A stretch of DNA of 64,000 nucleotides from UBA6168 sp041163745 (GTDB lineage Bacteria > Bacteroidota > Bacteroidia > Chitinophagales > Saprospiraceae): positions 62,001 through 126,000 of the forward strand of contig JBEAQU010000024.1 of assembly GCA_041163745.1 (NCBI GenBank), read 5' to 3'. The position numbers were made by a program, and so were the translations under genes. Shown one piece after another: positions 19,401-27,001 of the stretch. The first letter of the stretch is position 1; each line of letters opens with the position of its first letter. The notes beneath the pieces are model-generated. The model was not told the DNA's origin. It saw only the letters and a list, made by a program, of their open reading frames with translations, and searched no databases.

Positions 19401-19448
19401 GAGCATCAGGCAGGCTGTTATCAGAACGACGGGGATATGTCTTTTCAT
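13500..19448 (-). CDS. Giant SprB-repeat surface protein with T9SS type A sorting domain
   Basis: A 1982-residue secreted protein. After a signal peptide (MKRHIPVVLITACLMLFGRN, cleavage near SAQ) come a proprotein-convertase-type P domain (VRVIITHEWVADLDLRLRSP), a fibronectin III-like segment (DVKVLAVDSVAARISWSPP), a MAM-like carbohydrate-binding segment (residues of about 290-465) and a MopE-like metal-binding motif (DQDGDGFG, DCDDEDTFIYPGADE). Then follow about 14 SprB repeats of about 75 residues, each with the pattern C-x-G-x-x-D/N-G, GGxPPYxFxWSNG and GTYxVTVTDxxGC. The C-terminus (IRIFPNPGAGRF to LLLVR) is a type A T9SS signal. SprB repeats occur in gliding-motility adhesins. It probably is exported by the type IX system and held on or released from the cell surface; whether it serves gliding or attachment is unknown. 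No T9SS machinery genes are nearby. Confidence 0.92.
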   Translation of the reverse strand: MKRHIPVVLITACLMLFGRNSMLSAQVSAPNPTACGNVGLIPDFDCGSGNRFHLTVDQAPGDSLGIDVFVQEVRVIITHEWVADLDLRLRSPNGVTLELSSDNGSSNDHYGDATLAGCSGYTAFIAGILPISCQTPSITEGTPPFLGPHIPEAPLEMFNDGSSPLGTWVLEICDDGKEHTGILEYAEIVLAATDCLPPTDVKVLAVDSVAARISWSPPIETTTTILEYGPAGTFLPGVDSTGNGIVLFTNAPPPFSLNGLVPSTNYEVYVRSYCGDGQFSQNTCASVFSTTCAPSGTVLQTTFDDLPSCQAICGVSCALNGTWWNATHDDFDWIVFGGPSQTPSTGPSDDMPGGGQYLYLESSGALCRNGNKAVLQSNCMVLPESSAGCDMFFHYMLHGANVAGLRLELSKDGQQWETLWEAEGNLGAEWFAQYLDLTAFHGDTVQFRFVGTGGNGIRGDIALDNLTFFGAIDLGFPPFSVYLDQDGDGFGQPNHFIATCQPAFFPGYVDNSTDCDDEDTFIYPGADEIPCNQVDENCNGMADDAFLPAPFALGDTVCTGSGASLLAFGSFNGDLLWYADAYADQPLHNGNVFQLPSGQLPQSGPQVAVHTFYVEEVLSATCVSAQRTAVSVIVRPEPSIHTLDQPELCLGDSFDLVSLDIIDSNGVNGALHYFQISGLDTSMLSGSVVQPASTTRYLVRSEAPGGCSDTLSVMVSVKPSPVARIVGDTLLCAGTEGVLVAQDIGSGLAPLSVAWNNGQTTGQIDVSIPPQVGWSATYRVVLTAANACTSTDTIQVTAVSSIAAVQIDAEPVTSCNGQDGAILLNPIGGTPPFSITWTNGSVSNHPGSLSIDGLSQGTYAVTVVDASYLGCPYVIPFIVVNGPSAITVVENVSDVSCAGGNDGCIQLGVVGTNPVISWDNGVIGPENCGLAAGTYHVTVTEGICSNELAIPVQEPEPLFAKANVTNVTCSGEQDGLITTTVLGGTPPYAFQWSNGQISNQLQQVIPGTYGVTITDARNCQVVLFPLVVAAPAPLVVDPADLVQPTCAGDTDGFLAVKVEGGTPPYAYSWTNGAAGNVLTNLAGGTYAVTVTDKAGCSHEKTFLLPQPAPLSIVLDTLQHPDCNGIDNGQIFTTVSGGNGGYSFRWNGTQFPSEDISGLAPGSYLLEVTDQSGCKGLSDTMLVTGQDALSVVLGAEAPTCVGLDDGALFIQQIAGGQPPYAFHWNTGDTTTSLTGRAAGQYALTLTDAFGCELQVEADIPLNQPIELNLGTFPPTCFGQFNGQLVLTPSGGAEPYECLWSNNVNTFLNNGLAAGTYSVTVTDKLGCEAVVEEILLQQPDALGVEVDNIESIACFGGEEGRIDVAVTGGSPPYLFLWSDGKQTEDNDELAAGSYALTVTDQQGCMLVTESLQVVAPEPIVSDLDLVIPPGCEAIVVDSVCVLVSGGIQPYAFEWSHGENGACLEQVQPGEYQLTITDAAGCTKLLPSIKVPSEFSPVKANPSQGNFLSLVCPGFQNGQLQVDIQGGEAPYQFIWSNGTIGMLDTNRIGLDHLPPAAYNVTVTDAGGCTAVSPWMLVSEVQMLQASVASGGLVPVSCKGGADGSIEVVASGGLPPYQYLWLSGLSNDTLGTGAGIGLLSAGPYVLQLTDSLGCKDHLVAQVVEPSAELSLTAFPAVVWPASCIDTEDGAVNITASGGNGPYDYLWSDGTTSQDLFGVPAGIYQVTVTDASGCVAVSSPFDLLPSAEPMQFTFLSVTDVSCSGGTDGAVQVDVSGGVQPLLFVWNDLLFSKNLTAMPQGDYQLQVFDGNGCLVDTMASISEPPPLSLQLGSDPATEGQSNGVIYAAAGGGTPPYIFLLSDLPASDTISELDPGTYEVSVQDSMGCRVTLSIEVETLSAVLQPSGIRTIRIFPNPGAGRFRLAVDRTLRYPTVRLYDAFGRTVLRQALSSVEKEWMLDWQHLPAGSYRIDVWDGSQKVGDANLLLVR
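13775..17050 (-). repeat. Array of about 14 SprB repeats within the giant adhesin gene
   Basis: The encoded protein repeats every 70-85 residues with diverged copies, so DNA identity is low. Typical copies start VTCSGEQDGLITTTVLGG or PTCAGDTDGFLAVKVEGG and end with a conserved T-D-x-x-G-C. The copy nearest the C-terminus lacks the first cysteine (PATEGQSNGV), and one copy near residue 1480 has a changed motif (PPGCEAIVVDSVCVLVSGG). The boundaries given are approximate. Confidence 0.85.
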
Positions 19449-19833
19449 ATTGGGTTATGCAGTTCACGGGAGGTAACATGGTCATAAGGCCAATAGAAAT
19501 CAGATTGCGAATGTAAACAAAATTCAGGTATCAGTACTGTCCGTCCCTGGTTTGGCAAAGGATTTGAACCTGGAAGGGATGTGTCTCACAGGGATGAATC
19601 TGCTCCTTCCATAGCCCGGCGGAGGGTTATTCACCACAACTTCGAGCCCCCGGCAAGACTTACCCGACAACAGCGCTGGTGTCGCCGGGCAGCAAGCCTG
19701 CCACCGTCGGCCTGTCCCTTGCAATTTCCGATGACAAAGTTGCAGGAGCACCCAAAAAAAGATAAATTTGCAACATACGGGCTTCATTTGCCCGTATATA
19801 CGGGTCAAGCCGGTCCCAAATAAAATAATCTCC
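19449..19833. other. Divergent intergenic region upstream of two surface-protein genes
   Basis: These 385 bases lie between the SprB-repeat gene (minus) and the haloperoxidase-like gene (plus). The plus-strand promoter is at 19740-19770. I could not find a matching promoter for the minus-strand gene. No coding sequence is credible here. Confidence 0.5.
19740..19770 (+). promoter_or_regulatory. Bacteroidota-type promoter for the haloperoxidase-like gene
   Basis: A TTG at 19740-19742 is followed after exactly 20 bases by TAAATTTG (19763-19770), a full match to the Bacteroidota -7 element TAnnTTTG. Transcription would start near 19776 and leave a leader of about 58 bases before ATG 19834. Confidence 0.65.
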
Positions 19834-21213
19834 ATGAACGTAAGCACCGGGATGACAAGACCGTTGGTCTTTCTTTCCTTACTTTCGCTATTTTCCCTGC
19901 TACATTCCTGCCGGCCGGATGAGGCCGATCTCCCGACCGCCAGGAACCTCGCCATGAACGAATCCGCCCGTGTACCGATGGCCTGGATGGATTTGTTTCT
20001 CGATATTGACCGCTATTGCTACAATTTCCGCCCGGGTCCCTCTCCACGGGTACTGGCATACACGAATCTTGCAGCGTATGAGGCGGTGGTACAGGGCATG
20101 CCGTCCTACCAGTCCCTGTCCCACTTGTATCCCGGTCTGGCTTTGCCAGCTCCTGTCGCGGAGGAGTCCTACCACTGGCCGACCGTTGTCAACGCTGTGT
20201 ATGCCAATCTGTTCCAGAAGATGATTCCCGGCCACATCATGGACGACCTGCAGCGAACGACCCTTCAGTTCCGCATACTCGGATTGGAACAGGGGCTGTA
20301 CGACGAATTCGTCAACCTGACAGGCCGCCGGACACAGAACTTATCCAAGGAATACGGCAATGCGGTGGCGGAGGCCTTCTGGACCTGGTCGATGACCGAT
20401 TCTTACGGACACGACGGCGTGAACCGGCCGAGGCCTGCGGATTACGTACCACCAGCCGGACCGGGCATGTGGCAGCCAACGCCCCCGGATTTCGGAGCGG
20501 CGCTTTTTCCGTACTGGGGCAAAGCCAGGTCATTCGTATTGGCCCAGGAAGACAAACTTTCCCGCCCGCCGGTCACTTTCAGCGAAGACCCCGGTTCTTC
20601 CTTTTACGCACAGGCCCTGGAGGTTCGCAACATCGTGGAAAACCTGGACTTCACCAATCAATGGATAGCGGAATTCTGGAGCGACGACTACATCGGACTG
20701 ACATTCAGCCCACCGGCACGATGGCTTTCCATCACCACCCAAGTACTGGAACGGGAAGGCAGTTCGTTGGAGATGGCGCTGTATACTTATGCAAAGGTAT
20801 CCGTATCGCTGAACGATGCGGCGGTCGCCTGCTGGCATTCCAAATACACCTACAATCTGGAACGGCCCGTCACCTACATCAACCGGGTGATGGATCCGGA
20901 TTGGGCCCCGCACTGGGATTCCTCTCCCAGTTTTCCGGCCTTCCCTTCCGGTCATTCCACCTTCGGAGCGGCGGCTGCGGAAGTTCTCTCGCATATTTTC
21001 GGCTACAATTACGCGATGACGGACGCCAGCCACGGTGAGCGTGACGACTTTTACGGGATGCCACGCACCTTTGACACCTTCTATGAAATGGCGGAGGAGA
21101 ACGCCTACTCCCGCATTCCGTTGGGCGTGCACTTTCGGATGGATGCGGAGGAGGGCGTTCGGCTGGGTTTTGCGGTCGGCCGGAAAGTGAACCAGATGCC
21201 TTTCAAGAAATAA
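19834..21213 (+). CDS. Vanadium-dependent haloperoxidase / PAP2-family lipoprotein
   Basis: A 459-residue protein of the vanadium haloperoxidase and acid phosphatase superfamily. All three signature motifs are present: KYTYNLERP (K-x6-R-P), FPAFPSGHSTFGAAA (PSGH) and SRIPLGVH (SR-x3-G-x-H), so the vanadate/phosphate pocket is intact. The N-terminus from ATG 19834 (MNVSTGMTRPLVFLSLLSLF) ends in a lipobox, LLHSC, so the protein is probably a periplasmic or surface lipoprotein; the second methionine (19852) would also give a signal. An open frame extends to TTG 19768, but that codon overlaps the -7 box. Whether it is a haloperoxidase or phosphatase cannot be decided from the motifs. It has its own promoter and is convergent with the rhamnosidase gene. 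Confidence 0.9.
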   Translation: MNVSTGMTRPLVFLSLLSLFSLLHSCRPDEADLPTARNLAMNESARVPMAWMDLFLDIDRYCYNFRPGPSPRVLAYTNLAAYEAVVQGMPSYQSLSHLYPGLALPAPVAEESYHWPTVVNAVYANLFQKMIPGHIMDDLQRTTLQFRILGLEQGLYDEFVNLTGRRTQNLSKEYGNAVAEAFWTWSMTDSYGHDGVNRPRPADYVPPAGPGMWQPTPPDFGAALFPYWGKARSFVLAQEDKLSRPPVTFSEDPGSSFYAQALEVRNIVENLDFTNQWIAEFWSDDYIGLTFSPPARWLSITTQVLEREGSSLEMALYTYAKVSVSLNDAAVACWHSKYTYNLERPVTYINRVMDPDWAPHWDSSPSFPAFPSGHSTFGAAAAEVLSHIFGYNYAMTDASHGERDDFYGMPRTFDTFYEMAEENAYSRIPLGVHFRMDAEEGVRLGFAVGRKVNQMPFKK

Positions 21214-21286
21214 ACCCGATCTTAGTCTGGCGGAATCCCGGGCAGCGTAGGTCGGAACCGGATCCATCCATGAAGGTCCAACCCTT

Positions 21287-24004
21287 TCATTCCCAAGGTG
21301 CTGTGAAGGTGTGTTCACCGGAGCCCAGTTCCAGGATGAGGTATCGGTTTCCAAGTTCATCCGCCTTTTCCGTCAGCATCCCTTTCACCGGATTCCCATC
21401 TTCCAGCACACGCCCATCTCCACGCGTAGGAATGGATACGGTCGCCCGGGTGTTGGGGGGGATGGCGACCGCGAGGGTGAAGGTCCTTTCAGTTGAGATG
21501 CGCCATTCGGTGGAAAGATTGCCATAAGGAGTCCGCAGGGTGGCAGCCGCATGGGTCAGCCCGCCGCCGACCAGCGGCTTCACCAACGCGTGTCTGTATC
21601 CAACTCCTTCGCCAGGCAGCAGGTCGATACCGGCGATATGCCGGTACATCCAATCGCCGATGGCTCCGTAGGCGTAGTGGTTGAATGAATTCATACCGGG
21701 TGTCTGGAAAGAACTGTCAGGCTTGATGCCATCCCACCGCTCCCAAATGGTGGTGGCCCCCATCCGGACGGGGTAAAGCCAGGAGGGATAATCCTCCTGC
21801 AGCAGCAGTTCGTAGGCTACATCCGTCCGGCCGAACCGGGTCAGGACATGGCATAGGTAAGGTGTGCCGAGAAATCCGGTTGTCAAGTGGTTTCCATAGC
21901 TACGGATGTTATCCACGAGGCGGTCAACCGCTTGTTGCCGGACGGCGTCCGGCAACATATCGAATTGCAGCGCCAGCACATAGGCCGTCTGGGTACCGGA
22001 GACAAGGCGGCCGGTAGCGGTCATGTATTCCCGTTGGAATGCCTGCCGGACATTGGCCAGCAGTCGTTCATAGCGGACCCGGTCGGCTTCCTTCCCGAGG
22101 AGCCGGGCCGATTCCGCGAGGATACGGGTGGAATGAGCGAAAAAACATTGGGCTATGAGGTACTTGTCGGTCACGGCCGACCGGCCGTCGTTGTCATCTT
22201 CCGGTCGGTAGAACAACCAGTCACCGAAGTGGAAGCCCTTGTTCCAGAGGAAGGCTGTACTGTTCTGTTCCATGAAGCCGACCCAGGCCTTCATGCTTTC
22301 ATATTGTCGGTCAAGCACCTGCAGGTCCCCATATACCTGGTACATGGTCCAAGGGATGATGGTGGCGGCATCCGCCCAACCGGCGGATCCCCCGGCATTA
22401 TCGCCGAGGACATTCGGAATGACGAAAGGAACGCTGCCGGAAGGTTGCTGGTCTGCGGCAAGATCCTTCAGCCATTTGGAAAAAAAATTCTGTACGTCGA
22501 AATTGAAGGCGGCGGTGCGGGCGAAGGCCTGGGCATCGCCGGTCCAACCCAGGCGTTCGTCCCGTTGGGGGCAATCCGTCGGCACATCCAGAAAATTTCC
22601 CCGCTGTCCCCATTGGATGTTATGCTGCAATTGGTTGAGCAGCGGGTTGGAGCAGGTGAACGTGCCGGTCGGCTCCATGTCGGAATAAAGGGCATAGGCT
22701 CTGAACTGAAGGTCATCCAGGGAGCCCGGATACTCGTCCACACGGACGTACCGGAAGCCTTGCCAGGTGAAGTGGGGCCGGAAGGTTTCCGGATTGCCCC
22801 CACCCCGCAGGACGAAGGTGTTCTGTTGACGGGCGGCTCGCAGGCTCTCCGTGTAGAAGTTTCCCGCCTTGTCGAGCACTTCCGAATGAGACAGCACAAT
22901 CCGGTCTCCCGACTTTCCCGAGGCCTTCACCGTCACCCAGCCCACCAGGTTCTGGCCGAAATCGAGGACAGTCTCTCCTTTCGGTGTGCGGATGACCTGT
23001 ACCGGATCGAAGGCCTCTTTGATGCGGATCATTTCGTTTTCAGTTGCTGTCAGCAATTCCAGGGGGTGGTCGGCGATACGGACCGTTTGCCAAGCGGTGT
23101 CATCGAACCCTGGCAGGCGCCACCCTGCTGGTTCCAGACGGGCATCATAGGTTTCCCCATGGTAAATTTCCGAATCCAGAATACCCCCGGTGGTGCATTT
23201 CCACTGATCATCCGACGTGACGACCATTTCCGATCCGTTGCGATATCGGATGAGGAGTTGGCATAGCAGCCCCAGCTGCTTGCCATAGATATCCCGGGTT
23301 CCACCCCAGGCGAGATTGCCCCTGTACCAGCCGCTGCCGATGGTCGCTGCCAGCACGTTCTCACCCCGCCGGATCTGTCCGGTCACATCATAGCTCTGGT
23401 ACGCGAGCCTTTTGTTGTAGCTGGTCCAACCCGGTGTGAAATGATCCTTCCCCACCCGCTCTCCGTTGAGGTGCAGTTCGTACATCCCGTGGGCGGTGAC
23501 ATAGAGCATCGCTTCCGCCACCTCCTGCCGGCTGTTGAATTCCCTTCTTAGAATGGGGGAGGGACGGGGGGACATCGAGGAATCGGGCATCGGTTCTATC
23601 CAGGTCGCTTTCCAATCAGCTGGTGTGGCGGGACCGATACCGAAGCGGGCAGGCGTACTCCAGTCCGCTTCGGATGCCTGGTTGTCCCACACCCTGACCT
23701 GCCAGGCGTATCGATGTCCTACGGAAAGAGCGGGACCTTGGTACGGTACGGAGCGGCAGTTTTCGGAAGACACCTTCCCACTGTTCCAGATTGTCCTTTC
23801 TCCCTGGAGGACGCGGATCTCATAGGCAGTCTGGCGGACATTCGGGCGGGCGGATTGTAGTTGCCAGCTGAACCATGGGTGCCTGGTGGACAACCCCAGC
23901 GGTTCCGGGAGGTTTTCCGTTCGAAGGCCGACGGCCGACGTCTGAGCCGCCGAAAAGGTGAAAGCGCAGGAGAGGAGGAAAAGGGACAGGATGAAACGAC
24001 GCAT
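21287..24004 (-). CDS. Alpha-L-rhamnosidase (GH78)
   Basis: A 905-residue secreted glycoside hydrolase that releases terminal alpha-L-rhamnose. ATG 24004 gives a classic signal peptide (MRRFILSLFLLSCAFTFSAA, cleavage near AQT); the frame extends 24 codons further upstream without signal character. N-terminal beta domains (PEPLGLSTRHPWFSWQLQS) precede the rhamnosidase N-domain (MYELHLNGERVGKDHFTPGW) and the (alpha/alpha)6 catalytic barrel, whose motif DCPQRDERLGWTGDA carries the acidic residues of the GH78 active site. The C-terminal beta sandwich ends GSGEHTFTAPWE. No T9SS tail is present. It stands alone, with no SusC/SusD or other CAZyme next to it, so the source polysaccharide is unknown. 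The length is usual for the family. Confidence 0.93.
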   Translation of the reverse strand: MRRFILSLFLLSCAFTFSAAQTSAVGLRTENLPEPLGLSTRHPWFSWQLQSARPNVRQTAYEIRVLQGERTIWNSGKVSSENCRSVPYQGPALSVGHRYAWQVRVWDNQASEADWSTPARFGIGPATPADWKATWIEPMPDSSMSPRPSPILRREFNSRQEVAEAMLYVTAHGMYELHLNGERVGKDHFTPGWTSYNKRLAYQSYDVTGQIRRGENVLAATIGSGWYRGNLAWGGTRDIYGKQLGLLCQLLIRYRNGSEMVVTSDDQWKCTTGGILDSEIYHGETYDARLEPAGWRLPGFDDTAWQTVRIADHPLELLTATENEMIRIKEAFDPVQVIRTPKGETVLDFGQNLVGWVTVKASGKSGDRIVLSHSEVLDKAGNFYTESLRAARQQNTFVLRGGGNPETFRPHFTWQGFRYVRVDEYPGSLDDLQFRAYALYSDMEPTGTFTCSNPLLNQLQHNIQWGQRGNFLDVPTDCPQRDERLGWTGDAQAFARTAAFNFDVQNFFSKWLKDLAADQQPSGSVPFVIPNVLGDNAGGSAGWADAATIIPWTMYQVYGDLQVLDRQYESMKAWVGFMEQNSTAFLWNKGFHFGDWLFYRPEDDNDGRSAVTDKYLIAQCFFAHSTRILAESARLLGKEADRVRYERLLANVRQAFQREYMTATGRLVSGTQTAYVLALQFDMLPDAVRQQAVDRLVDNIRSYGNHLTTGFLGTPYLCHVLTRFGRTDVAYELLLQEDYPSWLYPVRMGATTIWERWDGIKPDSSFQTPGMNSFNHYAYGAIGDWMYRHIAGIDLLPGEGVGYRHALVKPLVGGGLTHAAATLRTPYGNLSTEWRISTERTFTLAVAIPPNTRATVSIPTRGDGRVLEDGNPVKGMLTEKADELGNRYLILELGSGEHTFTAPWE

Positions 24005-24121
24005 GGCGAACCGTTTGGGTAAGAAAGGCCGGCCTGGCGGAGGCCAGGTCGGCCCGGGTTTGTTGCTGGGCATCAATATAGGGAGAAAGCGGAATATGTA
24101 GGTAACGGGGCGGCGGGAAGA

Positions 24122-25411
24122 CTACTGCAGGTCGTACTCCTTGATCTTCCGGTAAAGCGTGCGTTCCGATATGCCGAGGTCCTGGGCTGCTTCCTTGCGA
24201 CGGCCGACATGTTTCTTGAGGGCCTTCAGAATGAGGTCCTTCTCCATTTCGATCAGGTTGAGATTGGCATCCACGACTTCAGAACGGTCGAAGGACTTTT
24301 CAGGCCGTTCGATGATGATGGGTCTGATCGGGTCGGGAAGGTCCTTCCGCAGCACGGCGGTGCTGGCGTCGTCCTCTCCGAAGGAAGCTGTTTCTGACGC
24401 CGTGGGCTGCCATCCCGGGAAATTGGGCATGGCGGTTTTCAGCAGTTGCATTTTGCTGTTGTCCGGCATTTCCAGATCGTTCTGGCGGATGAGTTCGAAG
24501 ACCAGGCTCTTGAGGTCGTTGAGGTCGTTCTTCATGTCGAAGAGAAACTTGAACAGGATCTCTCTCTCCTGCAGGCTTTCGCCGGCCCGCATCCCGTCCC
24601 GGGAAGGAACCGGCAGATTTCGCTGCTGGACATTGGGCACGAACTGCACCAGCTCTTTTGCACCGACCAACCTTTTTTCGCAGAGGATGGCTATTTGCTC
24701 CGCCACATTCTTCAGTTCCCGGACATTCCCCGGCCAGCGATAATGCTCCAGCAGGTAACGGGCCTGGTCATCCAGGCGGACGGGATCCGTATGATACCGC
24801 TCCGCGATATCATTGCTGAATTTTCGGAAAAGCAGGTGGATATCTTCGCCCCGGTCCTTGAGTGCGGGAACCATTATAGGAACGGTGTTGAGCCGGTAGT
24901 AAAGGTCCTCTCGGAATTTCCCCTCCGCCATGCGCTGTTCCAGGTCAACATTGGTGGCGGCGATGACCCGCACGTTGGTCGTGAGCACCTTGGAGGACCC
25001 TACCCGTATGAATTCGCCCGATTCAAGCACACGCAGGAGGTAGGCTTGGGTATCCATGGGCATCTCTCCGATTTCGTCCAGGAAAATGGTTCCGCCGTCG
25101 ACGGTTTCGAAATACCCCTTCCGGTCGCCTGTGGCCCCTGTGAACGCCCCCTTCTCATGGCCGAACAGTTCCGAATTGATGGTGCCGGAGGGGATGGCAC
25201 CACAGTTGACGGCAATGAACTGATTGTGCTTCCGGGCACTGAGGGCATGGATGATCTTGGAGATATTCTCCTTGCCCACACCGCTCTCCCCCTTGATGAG
25301 AACGGTCAGGTCCGTCGGAGCGACCCGGACGGCAGTATCTATCGCCCGCTCCAGCAGCGGAGAGGATCCGATGATACCGAAGCGTTGTTTGATGGATTGG
25401 ATGGAGCTCAT
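24122..25411 (-). CDS. Sigma-54-dependent activator without N-terminal sensor domain
   Basis: A 429-residue AAA+ enhancer-binding protein that remodels sigma-54 RNA polymerase. It starts almost directly with the AAA+ domain: Walker A GESGVGKE, the sigma-54 contact loop GAFTGAT, Walker B GGTIFLDEIGEMP and the arginine-finger region FREDLYYRLNTVPI. A linker with little similarity (about residues 270-380) leads to a Fis-type helix-turn-helix at the end (RRKEAAQDLGISERTLYRKI). There is no receiver, GAF or PAS domain, so its input must be expression level, a partner protein or the linker. It lies 79 bases after miaB on the same strand; miaB next to such a regulator is a recurrent Bacteroidota arrangement as I recall it. 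Confidence 0.93.
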   Translation of the reverse strand: MSSIQSIKQRFGIIGSSPLLERAIDTAVRVAPTDLTVLIKGESGVGKENISKIIHALSARKHNQFIAVNCGAIPSGTINSELFGHEKGAFTGATGDRKGYFETVDGGTIFLDEIGEMPMDTQAYLLRVLESGEFIRVGSSKVLTTNVRVIAATNVDLEQRMAEGKFREDLYYRLNTVPIMVPALKDRGEDIHLLFRKFSNDIAERYHTDPVRLDDQARYLLEHYRWPGNVRELKNVAEQIAILCEKRLVGAKELVQFVPNVQQRNLPVPSRDGMRAGESLQEREILFKFLFDMKNDLNDLKSLVFELIRQNDLEMPDNSKMQLLKTAMPNFPGWQPTASETASFGEDDASTAVLRKDLPDPIRPIIIERPEKSFDRSEVVDANLNLIEMEKDLILKALKKHVGRRKEAAQDLGISERTLYRKIKEYDLQ

Positions 25412-25490
25412 CGGCAGCGGTTGTGATAGGCGGAAAAACTAGGCGAGGATCGGGGTCTTTCCGCCGGTTGGCAAAAAAAAGGAGGGCCAG

Positions 25491-26924
25491 TCAACGGCCC
25501 GCCATGGTGCCGATCAAGGTGGCGCTGGTCGCATCCGTCACCTGCACCTCGACATAATCCCCCGGTTTCACACCGGCTGTCTTGGGAAAAACGACCATCT
25601 TGTTCTGGGAATTACGACCCTTGTATTCGCGGTCGGAGCGCCGGGAATCCCCTTCCACCAGCACCCGGAAGGTTTTGCCCACATCGGCCAGGTTATGCCG
25701 GAGAGAGACCTCCTGCTGTCGCTCGATAATTTCCGACAAGCGTCTTTTCTTCACCGGCAGCGGCACATCGTCCGGATATTTCCTGGCGGCCAGGGTGCCG
25801 GGACGTTCCGAATAATAAAACATGTAGGACATGCTGTAATTGGCCCAGCCGATCATGTCGATGGTTTCGAGGTGGTCTTCTTCCGTTTCGGAACAGAAAC
25901 CGGCTATGATGTCCGAACTGATGGCGCAATCCGGCATGATGCGGTAAATGGCCTCCACCCGTTTCCTGTACCAGGTGCTGTCATACGTCCGGTTCATCTT
26001 TTCCAGGATCCTGCTGCTGCCGCTTTGGACCGGCAGGTGGATGTAGCGGCAAATGTTCTCGTACCGCACCATCGTCTGCAGCACCTCGTCGGTAATGTCC
26101 TTCGGATGGGAGGTGGAGAACCGGATCCGCAGGTCGGGGTGCACCTGGGCCACCATCTCCAACAACCGGGCGAATTGGGTGGTCTCCCCGGTCTCCGGAT
26201 GCTGCCACTTGTAGCTGTCTACATTCTGACCCAACAGGGTGACTTCCCGGTATCCCCTTTCGAAAAGGTCTGCGGCCTCCGCCACAATGCTGTGACAGTC
26301 CCGGCTGCGCTCCCGCCCTCTCGTGAAGGGCACGACACAGAAGGAACACATGTTGTCACAGCCCCGCATGATGGAGATGAAGGCCGTCACCCCGTTCTCA
26401 TCGAGTCGCAAGGGACTGATGTCCGCATAGGTTTCTTCCCGGGAGAGGAACACGTTGACTCCTTTCTCACCTTCCTGGGCGGAAGCGACCAATTGGGGAA
26501 GGTCACGGTAGGCATCCGGCCCCACCACCAGGTCCACCAGTTTCTCCTGCTCGAGGAGTTTGTCCTTGAGCCGTTCCGCCATACATCCCAGCACCCCCAC
26601 CAGGGTGCCCGGCCGGCGCCGCTTCGCTTGGTCGAACAACTGCAGCCGCTTGCGGACGGTATCTTCCGCTTTCTCCCGGATGGAGCAGGTGTTGATCAGG
26701 ATCAGGTCCGCCCGTTCCAACTCCCGGGTGGCGGAATAACCACAGCCTGACAAGATACTGGCGACGATCTCGCTGTCGCTGAAATTCATCTGGCAGCCGT
26801 AGCTTTCGATGTAGAAATGACGGCCGTTACCTGCCGCCGGTGCCTGCACCTCGTATACCTCACCCTGCCGTGCCTCGTCCAATGTCTTCACCACACCGGT
26901 GATCGTCGGATTCTGATCGTACAT
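25491..26924 (-). CDS. miaB: tRNA-2-methylthio-N6-dimethylallyladenosine synthase MiaB
   Basis: A 477-residue radical-SAM methylthiotransferase that adds a 2-methylthio group to i6A37 in tRNAs reading UNN codons. The N-terminal MTTase domain has its three cluster cysteines (ESYGCQMNFSDSE, NTCSIREKAED, GVLGCMAERL). The radical-SAM motif is GCDNMCSFCVVPFTRGRERS. A TRAM domain closes the protein (FRVLVEGDSRR to YVEVQVTDA). I place the start at ATG 26924 (MYDQNPTITGVV); an in-frame ATG at 26987 lies upstream of the likely promoter. All catalytic cysteines are present and the length is normal. It precedes the sigma-54 activator gene, probably in one operon. Confidence 0.95.
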   Translation of the reverse strand: MYDQNPTITGVVKTLDEARQGEVYEVQAPAAGNGRHFYIESYGCQMNFSDSEIVASILSGCGYSATRELERADLILINTCSIREKAEDTVRKRLQLFDQAKRRRPGTLVGVLGCMAERLKDKLLEQEKLVDLVVGPDAYRDLPQLVASAQEGEKGVNVFLSREETYADISPLRLDENGVTAFISIMRGCDNMCSFCVVPFTRGRERSRDCHSIVAEAADLFERGYREVTLLGQNVDSYKWQHPETGETTQFARLLEMVAQVHPDLRIRFSTSHPKDITDEVLQTMVRYENICRYIHLPVQSGSSRILEKMNRTYDSTWYRKRVEAIYRIMPDCAISSDIIAGFCSETEEDHLETIDMIGWANYSMSYMFYYSERPGTLAARKYPDDVPLPVKKRRLSEIIERQQEVSLRHNLADVGKTFRVLVEGDSRRSDREYKGRNSQNKMVVFPKTAGVKPGDYVEVQVTDATSATLIGTMAGR

Positions 26925-26938
26925 CTTAAATATTTTTG

Positions 26939-26972
26939 CGAAGATAATACAATTCAGCGGAATGTGACAAAA
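26939..26972 (-). promoter_or_regulatory. Probable promoter of miaB with an overlapping inverted repeat
   Basis: Reading the minus strand, TTTTG (26972-26968) is followed after 21 bases by TATCTTCG (26946-26939), one mismatch from TAnnTTTG. Transcription would start about 10-15 bases before the miaB start codon. An inverted repeat TGACA-AAA-TGTCA (26965-26977) overlaps the upstream element and could be an operator; its half sites match those of the palindrome at 8536. Confidence 0.4.
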
Positions 26973-27001
26973 TGTCATGTAATTCAAGGTCCGTCACAAG
27001 T

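Noticed and set aside
25695..26750. Open frame of 351 codons antisense to miaB
   Set aside because: MiaB is complete and well conserved on the other strand.
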